DNA of 64,000 nt. Origin: Ontholestes murinus. Lineage: Eukaryota; Arthropoda; Insecta; Coleoptera; Staphylinidae. Below are positions 56,406 to 64,000 of this stretch, in pieces. The notes beneath the pieces are model-generated. The model did no database searches and had not been told where the DNA came from. It was given only the letters and a program-made list of their open reading frames with translations. The first letter of the stretch is position 1, and each line of letters opens with the position of its first letter. Location: the NCBI GenBank assembly GCA_963969525.1, contig OZ018397.1, forward strand, positions 48,842,963 through 48,906,962, in the 5' to 3' direction. The translations under genes and the position numbers were made by a program.

Positions 56406-58146
56406 TGCTAAAAATAATCAAAAACTAAAAAATAAAACAATGGTGCTGTAGAAAATGCTGGAAAACTCTAGTAGAAAATGTCGCAATTTGGAAGAAAAAT
56501 TCTTGGAAAATTCCCATATGATAAATGAAGATATTACTCAAAATTATATTATAATAAAAGAAAATTTCATAGAAAATTGTAGAGCTGTTGTAGAAAATTC
56601 TAGTTATTATTCTAGAGAATTCAAATTACCAACAGAGGATGCTGAAAAAATCGAAGGACCTCAAAAAAATAATATCTTTAGAATTGATGATTAAAATTCA
56701 TGGAAATTACAAAATCATAAAGCAATAAATCGTAAAACAAACTCAATTAATAGGAGAAAACTTTGTAGAAGAAAATTATTGTGAAATAAAATAAAAATAG
56801 GAATATCAAAGGCGATTTGTACAATTATTGAACAATAGATAAAATAGAAATAAAATGAAAGAGGAGGTTTTGGCAAAATCTCAAAGATAATGTCTTAAAG
56901 AAAATTCTTAGAAAAAATATTCCTGGAAAATTCCAAAATACTCGTAGCACTTGAAGACATATTAATACAGAATTCTTAAATATTCATGTTGAATCAAAAC
57001 TTCTTAGAAGATTCTAATTAAAAAAAATCCAAACCAGATAGAAATTTTAAAAAAAAATAGAAAACTAAACGGATTATGTAAAAACCATAAAAAATCTGGC
57101 CATTAGAATAATAAATTACTGAAAAAATTTAAGAAACTTTTCTGAAATTTAATATTTAAAATAATATTAGAAACATATAGATATCTTAAACGTAATACTG
57201 AAAATTGTAAGACCTCTCACAAAAAAAAATCCTACAATTTGAAATAGTATAAATAAATTAACACCTTGTGTTCGAAATGAGCATTTAAAATTTAAATAAA
57301 TACCGTGAGAAAAAGGATATTTTAAACTTTTAATATATGTAATATATTTGAAGAAATTTTAAAAATACCTAATATTGGAAAAAAACTTAATGCAAAATTC
57401 TAATTTCTATTAATTTATATTATTGGTTTTTGAGTTTTCAGAAATTTTCAATTAATAAAAGTTATCTATTGATAATGAGCACATACTGTTCAAAATGTAC
57501 ATCTAGTAAATACATAATAAATTGTGAAGAAAGTGAATTCTAACGTGCTTTATTAATTGAACTTTCTATTAAAATTATCGCCATTTAGAAGGACAATTCT
57601 TAAAAACACCCAAAGGTAGAACCGAAAAAAATACAGAAAATATACAACCTTTCCTATTACAGAAATAAAAGCTTTCTTACAATTTGTAAGATAAAATTCT
57701 GGATATTTTGAATAAGATAGAAAATAAAATGATTGATTAAAAGACCAAGAAATCTCCAAAAATAATATTTTAAAATCTAACGAACCTAACAAAAAATTCT
57801 TGTCAATTAGAAAAGTAATTCCTACAAAATAGAAGCTTGAGGGACACAATGTGAAAAAAAATCTAAATAAGGGAAAGTTAACTTAGATATTAAAATTTTT
57901 TAAGAAAATTCTGTCCATTTTGAAATAAATTTTGTAATTCTAAAATATATGAAGATCTCGAGAAATTATGAGGGCATTAAAAATTAAATAACAATTTGTA
58001 AAAATAAATTTAAGAAAAACAGTGAAGTTATAGAGCAATATTTCAATATAATATAGCAAAAATTATTTGAAAAAATTGTATGAATAAAAACTCTAAAAAA
58101 CTGTTTATTTATATTTTTAATTAAAACCCTTGCTTATGTTCAACTC
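56406..58146. repeat. A-rich degenerate satellite
   Basis: Phrases such as GAAAATTCTTAGAAAAAATA, GAAAATTCCAAAATACTCGT and AGAAGAAAATTATTG recall the 35.5-43.7 kb satellite, but units are too diverged to give a period. The open frame at 56455-56694 (Asn/Glu/Lys/Ser-rich) is likely repeat-derived. Confidence 0.45.
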
Positions 58147-58228
58147 ATTGAAGTGTGGGATAGTGGACACCCGCCCACCCTACATATACATGATAACTTT
58201 AAATTTGAATTGTTGATGATTTTGCTAC
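58147..58228 (+). repeat. Dispersed repeat, copy 2
   Basis: ATTGAAGTGTGGGATAGTGG, CACCCGCCCACCCTACATAT, ACATGATAACTTTAAATTTG, then TTGTTGATGATTTTGCTAC. Confidence 0.75.
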
Positions 58229-58439
58229 TTAAAAAAAAACTTTGTATGTAATAAAAAATAAAGCATTATTCAAATTTAAGAATAAATATAAACGACCTTC
58301 TATGGCAAATCTTATTTAAGCTTGGTTTAAAGCCTTTTCACGTATCATGTATATAATATTTTATTAATTTTCACACTCAAAAATTTTACTTTTATTAAAA
58401 TTTTGTAACCAAAAATATTGCAAACTGCGAGATGATCAG

Positions 58440-58520
58440 TAATTAAATTTAAAATGTACATGTAGGATGGGTAGGTGGCTTCTATCCCACCCTCCAGACA
58501 GTTAAACATCATCAAAAAAT
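58440..58520 (-). repeat. Dispersed repeat, copy 3 (inverted)
   Basis: Reverse complement reads TTGATGATGTTTAACTGTCT, GGAGGGTGGGATAGAAGCCA and CCTACCCATCCTACATGTAC. With copy 2 it forms an inverted pair around about 210 bp of AT-rich DNA. Confidence 0.65.
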
Positions 58521-58714
58521 ATTTGTATAAATACATCAATTAAAAATGCAATTATTTTGTGTTTGTTTACATTTTACAACTTTTATTTTCAGTTTATAGT
58601 GATGAATAGTTCTTTCAAAAGGTTTGTAATTTCTAAGAATAGTCTTTTTACGTAAACCTCGAGAAAAATATAGCGAAATTATTATGATGGCCACATCACC
58701 ATTTTTATATATGT

Positions 58715-59030
58715 ATATTTAAGGTCAATTGAGAAAATATTAATGGATTTTAATTTATGGTACCTAATAAAAGGTCAAAATTTGCATAGATATTCATTTC
58801 ATACGGAAAAATTAAACATTTCCTATAAAAGTTACAGTATAGAAATTTTTATAGAAGAAACAATTGATTAAAAAAAATATTACTCAGAGAAAGCAAGAAG
58901 ATATTTAAATTCCGATCATAAACTGGCGCAGTCGGTAGGATCATGAAAAAAAGGCTGATATAATTTCATATTTACTTTTTATTAAAAAAATGTATTTAAA
59001 TTTTGATTAATTAACTCATTCATTTCTGGA
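58715..59030 (+). mobile_element. LTR end plus tRNA-Ser primer-site fragment, copy 2
   Basis: Second copy of the 53385-53800 sequence, same strand, about 5.3 kb away. The primer site is better preserved here. No gag or pol follows. Confidence 0.6.
58924..58941 (+). other. Primer-binding site, tRNA-Ser type
   Basis: TGGCGCAGTCGGTAGGAT, exact complement of the insect tRNA-Ser 3' end (..ATCCTACCGACTGCGCCA). Confidence 0.7.
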
Positions 59031-59129
59031 TAATAATAAATATGTTGGATTATACAAGTGTACTTATTATAATTACTTAAAAATATAATGAAAATTATTT
59101 ATACAATAACATTACTCAATTCTTATTCG

Positions 59130-59760
59130 CATTTGATGCATGTTTTAATTCACCATTTCAATCTCGCATTAGTCACACCGCGAGAGGAATAATGAGACAA
59201 AAAGAAGACGAGCAATTGCCATTACCGTTGTTCGAATTATTTCTCACGTATTGTTAGCGAGCCCGTTTCATCCATTTCATTATTTGTCAAATCGTGATTC
59301 CCTTATAAGAATTGAGCACGGCGCTGTTAAAAAAAAATGTGCCGTGATTAATCCTTGTACATTGTTGCTCGCCGGACAAGAGCGTTCCGTTTCTCTTTCT
59401 AAACGTACCGAATCTGATTATGAATACTAAAGGATATCGCTTAATAAATATTGCGAGATTCCGGTGTAATTTTCCCGTCACGAGCCGCAGATAATTTCGA
59501 TGGAATTATATCCGCCATCGTCGAATGGGGGGTGTACTGTGGAAACGCGAACACCACTCGACCGGTGTTCTTGAATGATGGTGGTGAGGGGTGGGTGGGT
59601 TTTCCGCCGATTTCGTTTTAATTTTATAATTTTGCTTCTTGTGCGTGATTTCAGTTTTACACGTTTGAAATGCGGAAATTTATTTAATCCTCTTAAATTG
59701 AAAGCGTTTTATAATTATCACGAAATATATTGTTTAATATCGTTACATTGGTATTAGTGC
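59130..59760. promoter_or_regulatory. Unique higher-GC island 8 (candidate regulatory element)
   Basis: Complex CpG-rich sequence (CACACCGCGAGAGGAATAAT, GCTCGCCGGACAAGAGCG, CGCGAACACCACTCGACCGG) with TAATTTCGATGGAATTATAT between. Open frames on both strands are short and unrecognised. GTGATTTCAG at 59646-59655 is acceptor-like but the following frame stops after 11 codons. Confidence 0.4.
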
Positions 59761-60465
59761 ATTACATTATGGATGTCTTATAAATAAATGCCAAAATAAT
59801 AACACCTTTTGTTTAATATATTATAATTAACGCTCAGGGATGGAATAAAGACATAGACATGTTTGTGAGTGAATGTTGAGGAGTATGTGGAGTTTTTGGA
59901 CATACACTCTTCTTATTTAATCTACCATTAAATCACTCACTTGTAATTTGACACCAGAGAACCCATTGGTCATTGTAGTTCATAGATGGTGGAGGTTCTG
60001 CTGCAGTGAATTATTATTTTTCTTCTGCTGCATTATGTCGTTTTGCAGCTTGTTAATGCTGCCCTTCATGTTCCCATTGTATTTCTGTAAGATGGCGTTC
60101 TGGTGCTATTAGCCTGTGTTGGACTACCTTAACTGCCTCAGCCCGAATCACAGGTTTTATTTGTTGTGAAAACTGGAAAGTCAAAATTCGTGTTAAAATC
60201 TAAGTCGTTAACCTGTTATTCATATCCCTACATTCACATTTTCCCATATTTTCTCTTCACTTTTCTTCGGCATCCCACTATGACATCTTAGAACTTTTCC
60301 ATTGATCTAACCTGATACCATGAAACCTTTCTCCCTTCTCTTTTCATGTCGACATTCCTTCATGTCCAAGTACACATTTTCCCATGTTTTCCCTTTACTT
60401 CCGATCTTATTACTTCTTCCACTTCCTTTCTTCTTATTTTTTAGTTTTTGAAAAGTACTTAATGA
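59761..60465. other. Unique DNA with weak coding traces
   Basis: Mostly complex AT-moderate sequence; the next entry gives the only protein-like stretch. The 60230-60440 part is pyrimidine-rich, with CACATTTTCCCAT-type phrases repeated (60236, 60374). Confidence 0.3.
59985..60155 (-). pseudogene. Decayed coding fragment, unrecognised
   Basis: One minus-strand frame reads VIRAEAVKVVQHRLIAPERH and LTEIQWEHEGQH, a stop, QAAKRHNAAEEK, two stops, FTAAEPPPSMNYNDQW. Stops in an otherwise protein-like frame suggest an old coding sequence, perhaps retroelement gag. Confidence 0.25.
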
Positions 60466-60572
60466 CTTAACTTAGCGCACCCCTGACCTACCACAATAAA
60501 ATGTATATTGACTCACAGTATCCCAGACCTACCATAATTTAAAGTGCATTAATGTAAGTCAAGAGTACAATT
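60466..60572 (-). repeat. Small inverted cluster of the 46-bp family
   Basis: In reverse complement: TTATGGTAGGTCTGGGATAC, TTTATTGTGGTAGGTCAGGG and GTGCGCTAAG. These match the TTTATTGAGGTAGGTCAAGAGTACGCTAGG-type units of 48-52 kb in the opposite orientation. Confidence 0.55.
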
Positions 60573-60700
60573 GTTTAATACACATCTCATATAAATTAGT
60601 TTAAGTGATATAAAAATTAAATACATTGTTCAATTCTATATCTGCATAACACCCTTAAAATATAATTACAAAAGATTTTGTAAATAATTTAATGTGTACG

Positions 60701-60757
60701 ATGAATTAAATTCACACTTAACCCGTGGTGAAACATTGAATTAACCTTCTAATTAAT
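60701..60757. repeat. Dispersed repeat, copy 2 (pairs with 23281-23342)
   Basis: ATGAATTAAATTCACACTTA, ACCCGTGGTGAAACATTGAA, TTAACCTTCTAATTAA. Confidence 0.6.
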
Positions 60758-61345
60758 TTAATTAGTTTTATCGTAGGAACATAAATATTATTATCAATTT
60801 TGTTTTAAACAAACATTTTTATACATCAAATAATAATATATTTTGTGTATTTCGTAAAAGCAAATATTATAGACTAAACATTTTTTATGTTTATTATACT
60901 AACACAATCATAAACTTGAATTGAGTTATATAATTCTATTTGGCATAAATTTATTTATAAACACTTAAATTATTTACCATAAATACATAATATTTTTTTA
61001 CATAAAACTAGCCTTAATATGTCTGGGCGTCTGATATTGTGAAATCATTAGAAAAAGTATGCTTCAAACCTAATTTCATATATTACATTATCCATAGCGA
61101 AAGTAAACAATTTTTTGCTCTTGAATAAACTTCGACACAAAACTTGTAAACCCAAGGGTTGCAAGTCTGCGTACTCTATTATTATTTAAAAGAAAATAGA
61201 TTAAACGTCTTTGTATAGTGTTCGCAGTAAATTATCAAGGTAAAAATTAATATTGACATAGAGTCACAAAAAATTGTTTAAGATGATGAATAGAGTTAAA
61301 AGTGAAAAATAAATAATAGAATTACAAAATAAACATTGAATTATT
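60758..61345. other. AT-rich DNA, nothing recognised
   Basis: No repeat period or coding signature recognised. Confidence 0.3.
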
Positions 61346-61681
61346 CCTTCCCTGTCAACAACAGCCACGGAGTGGTTTGATCAATTTTGGATCTCATCGG
61401 CGTATCAGCTTGATAAGTGCAACTACTTTTCAAGGCGACATCTATCGGCTAAAGCAGTGCACTAAACTTCCCTACCTCAATAAGAGAAATTTGGTGCAAC
61501 GCTTTAAACAATAAATGTCTATTAAATGTAAATCTATCTTTTGATAAAGTTAAATTGTAATAAAAATATGATGGAGTTTAGAGGAATTTCTGAACAAAAT
61601 CATCGCAAAGTCAAGAGATGCATACTGAGACAAATATTATATACGCAAAGAAACACATAAAAACTAATTAAATATATAATA
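61346..61681. other. Moderately complex spacer before decayed ORFs
   Basis: CCTGTCAACAACAGCCACGG and GGCGACATCTATCGGCTAA lie in the first 130 bp. It may be the non-coding end of the element that carried the following reading frames, but this is a guess. Confidence 0.25.
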
Positions 61682-62149
61682 ATGATATTAAAATCGAGTC
61701 GAGGTAGATGTATTGACATTTGCAAAAGGTATACACCAACTTTCGAGAAGGAGATGAAGTCATCATACCATTCAAAAGCCATAAAAAGACCAATAGGTGT
61801 CCTACAAAAAAAAAAACTCAAACCACCCAAGCCAAAAGGGACGGTTACTCTAAAAACCGTCTCCAAAAAAGTACTCAAGACCTTTAATACAGATGCTATA
61901 TGTCAAAATATTAAGGAAGGTTTTCTACCACTAGCTATTAAGTAAGAAGGATTGATCCAACTTGCTTATATTGATCAAGTCGAAGGCAACGTTTTATTTA
62001 CGTCTCAAGATCTGAGAGGGCCTGCAGTAACCCCATATAGGAGCTGCGTAGGTGAGCTGTGGCCTAATAATCATTTTGTAGGCTTTAATTTAAAATATAT
62101 CAAATATCATAGCTTTGACTGCGACGCTTTTGCCTCATTAATGGCATGA
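61682..62149 (+). pseudogene. Decayed reading frame 1, unrecognised
   Basis: A single frame runs through one TAA (61943-61945). The first part encodes SSRGRCIDICKRYTPTFEKE, a Lys/Pro-rich stretch (QKKKLKPPKPKGT) and DAICQNIKEGFLPLAIK. After the stop it continues EGLIQLAYIDQVEGNVLF, RSCVGELWPNNHFVG and YHSFDCDAFASLMA, then TGA. Composition and complexity are unlike the satellites. It could be a retroelement, a DNA-transposon accessory gene or a host pseudogene. No motif identifies it. Confidence 0.35.
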
Positions 62150-62376
62150 GAAATGTTTTTGACCAGTTAGATGCTGGTCAAAAATCAGACCTCATCTTGA
62201 ATCGGAATAGCAGTCTCTCTGTAGGAAAATTCATAAAAGTCGATGACTCTTGGTCCGCGCTTACTGAAGTACAAGGAAACACTTTTATTAGGATTAATCG
62301 CGAGACGTTACTTATCAGCTCACTTCTCAAAAGAGTTGAGGGCCTTCTAGAGGGTTTTAATTGTTTTTCTGTATAG
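62146..62376 (+). pseudogene. Decayed reading frame 2, unrecognised
   Basis: Overlaps the end of the previous frame in another register, as expected for one protein split by a frameshift. It encodes NVFDQLDAGQKSDLILNRNS, KFIKVDDSWSALTEVQGN and INRETLLISSLLKRVEGLLE and ends TAG at 62374-62376. Function is unknown. Confidence 0.35.
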
Positions 62377-62570
62377 GAACAACATTCGGTATGTTGCTGT
62401 TTTAGATATTATACAAAGTCGTGGGTAAGGTAGAGCTCTGCTATACCTTAGAATTTTCTTTCTGAAAGAACTGTCGCCATTGTGTTTCTAGTTACGATAG
62501 TAATAGTATTGAAGGTTCATGATTCTTATATGTAGATATTTAGTCCTAGGTTCTTCATCAAGAAATAAAA
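62377..62570. other. Spacer, nothing recognised
   Basis: Short stretch between the decayed frames and the small repeat array. Confidence 0.3.
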
Positions 62571-62574
62571 TTTT

Positions 62575-62705
62575 ATGTAATCTACCATCTGTCATCTGTT
62601 TATTATCTGTCATCTGTTATCTGTCAAATTTGAACTGTCAACTGCAAAACTGTCAACTAATCTACCATATGTCATCTGTCAACTGTCATCTCTCGCGTGT
62701 CATTT
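62575..62705 (+). repeat. Small TGTCATCTGTCAA array
   Basis: CTACCATCTGTCATCTG, TTATCTGTCATCTGTTATCT, ACTGTCAACTGC, ATATGTCATCTGTCAACTGT: the same family and orientation as 13.4-17.7 kb, about 45 kb away. Confidence 0.85.
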
Positions 62706-63590
62706 ATGGCATTATGGTTCGGTTTCTTTAAGAGACTCCGTTCGTCTGACAGTTTGAAATCATAAGTTCAGTGTTATGTTGGCGACCTAAACGACACACG
62801 CTTCGTTTGATAATAATTCTTACACGTTCAATTGCGCACTGATTTTGGTTTTTCATGCTTCTTTTTGTTATAGACGAAGTCTCTTCAAAGTTCACACAGA
62901 TCACAGCGATCAGCTTCCAAACAGATGAAATTAAGCACAATCTTATAGCAGCATTTGCTGTATTAATTAGAATGGATATACCGTCGTGACTAATTTAAAA
63001 ACCCATTCATCAAGCTCGTGCAAAGTGATTTCTTTGCAGGACAATTTGTCATAGTGATTACACATGAAATTTCAGACTTCAGAAATGAAATTAGGTTCGT
63101 CACTTTAGTTCTAGGGAGCCGGTAAACGCTTCTGCTTAGCTTTTGTTATCAGAAAAAGTGTAACGCTTGGTTTCTGGGATATCTTTTCTTGAGCGTTTTC
63201 ACTAAATCAACGGTGACATCGCTCACAAGGTGCATAATTTATCTCGCATCTAACAAGAAAGTTGTTGAAATTGAGTATTGTTCTATCTGCGGCAGGCAAA
63301 AATTTTGTCAGGGATGAGAGATTTGAGCTTTCTAAAAACTGTGAGTATGACGGTAAAGAGAATAGAGACAGTTGCTCAAAGATCGATGGCCGAATTGATG
63401 ACTGAAGGAGGAATCATTAAATTGTCCGTATTTAACTTGTTTCGAGGCCAGATGGTTGATTGATTTCTCTGATTGCTCTAACTCTGCCGACTTCTAAGCC
63501 CAAAATGACTGGATTGTGGTTTGTTAATAAGTGAAAAAAGTGCCAAATTTGTGTCGTTACTCACATGGACATTTTTACGTACTTGATCAA
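62706..63590. other. Unique DNA, nothing recognised
   Basis: Complex, moderate GC. Open frames at 62728-62940 (minus) and 63278-63463 (plus) have no recognisable motif and could be chance or decayed coding. Confidence 0.3.
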
Positions 63591-63599
63591 CCTAATTAA

Positions 63600-64000
63600 T
63601 ATGGTTTGTTAGATGACCAGATCTCATGGTCCAAATTAACCTTTGAGAGGACAACGATATCTAAGATATTCGGCCAGATATAGGAATTTGAAAGGACTTT
63701 GTATTCTCATGGCCTATCGCTACAGAATGACTAAATTATGATTTGTTAGAGGACCAGATCCCGTGGTCTGAATTATTGTTTGAGAGGACAACGATATCTA
63801 AGATATTAAGGCAGATATAACAGTTTCAGTTGAAGGACATGGCGTTCTTATGACCCACTTTTTTATAGTTTGTTAGAAGGGCAGACTTTATGGTTCAAAT
63901 TAATAATAATATTGGGCCAGATATTGAAATTTGAGAGAAAGAACGTTAGGTCAACGCTTTGAGGTTCAAGTTTGAGTTGTTGATGAACTATAGAAGGTGT
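63600..64000. repeat. Tandem repeat, about 127-137 bp, three partial units, running off the window
   Basis: GTTTGTTAGATGACCAGATC, ATTTGTTAGAGGACCAGATC and GTTTGTTAGAAGGGCAGACT start near 63604, 63741 and 63868. Each is followed by TGGTC.(A/G)AATTA, AGGACAACGATATCTAAGAT and GCCAGATAT. Confidence 0.75.

Noticed and set aside
53385..59030. The two direct copies as the LTR pair of one element
   Set aside because: Both contain a primer-binding site and leader, which a 3' LTR lacks, and no pol lies between them.
59646..59690. Splice acceptor GTGATTTCAG and exon
   Set aside because: The downstream frame closes after 11 codons and no donor or polyadenylation signal fits.

Overview
This is eukaryotic, AT-rich, repeat-dominated nuclear DNA, most likely from an insect and plausibly a beetle. 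The evidence is the repeat content: non-LTR retrotransposons of the Jockey/CR1 type, Ty3/gypsy and BEL/Pao remnants, primer-binding sites matching insect tRNA-Lys and tRNA-Ser, a tRNA-derived SINE, and long satellites between short islands of higher-GC unique DNA. The species assignment is inference. No intact protein-coding gene lies wholly inside the window. The best host-gene evidence is one terminal exon on the + strand (18341-18465) with a branch point, splice acceptor, 38-codon tail, stop and two AATAAA signals. If it is real, the DNA before it is mostly intron and the DNA after about 18.8 kb is intergenic or belongs to another gene.

Layout. 0-3.3 kb: a 5'-truncated LINE (minus strand) set in T-rich degenerate satellite. 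3.6-3.95 kb: GC-rich unique island. 4.0-9.05 kb: an internally deleted Ty3/gypsy element (tRNA-Lys primer site, broken gag, integrase tail) whose 3' LTR appears to be split by a 3.45-kb foldback element filled with tandem repeats. 9.28-9.86 kb: second island. 10.2-12.6 kb: a 349-bp dimeric satellite. 13.15-13.4 kb: SINE. 13.4-17.7 kb: degenerate TGTCATCTGTCAA array. 18.3-18.8 kb: terminal exon and 3'UTR. 19.6-22.7 kb: another dimeric satellite. 22.8-25.1 kb: decayed BEL/Pao protease and two inverted-repeat elements. 25.5-26.55 kb: two islands. 27.4-31.25 kb: TTGACAGATGACA array, opposite in orientation to the 13-18 kb one. 31.28-35.05 kb: a very large inverted repeat (arms about 1.4-1.6 kb) flanking an 832-bp GC-rich island with a promoter-like start. 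35.2-35.49 kb: a perfect 7-mer mosaic. 35.5-43.7 kb: a higher-order satellite with a nested duplication and a clean retroposon insertion. 45.4-46.25 kb: island. 46.3-48.1 kb: LINE fragment abutting a gag relic. 48.15-51.9 kb: composite 46-bp arrays and T-rich blocks. 52.0-56.3 kb: further island, LINE and LTR/primer-site relics. 56.3-59.0 kb: AT-rich satellite and a second LTR/primer-site copy. 59.1-59.8 kb: island. 59.8-64 kb: unrecognised decayed coding fragments and small repeats.

Biologically the window looks like a gene-poor domain: unique islands every 6-12 kb (candidate regulatory elements or exons) separated by different satellite families, several with an alternating dimer organisation. 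The mobile elements are dead copies with stops, frameshifts and truncations. The features most worth following up are the giant inverted repeat enclosing a GC-rich promoter-like island, the foldback inside an LTR, the satellite duplication boundaries, the near-perfect hairpins, and three dispersed copies of a motif resembling a hammerhead-ribozyme core.
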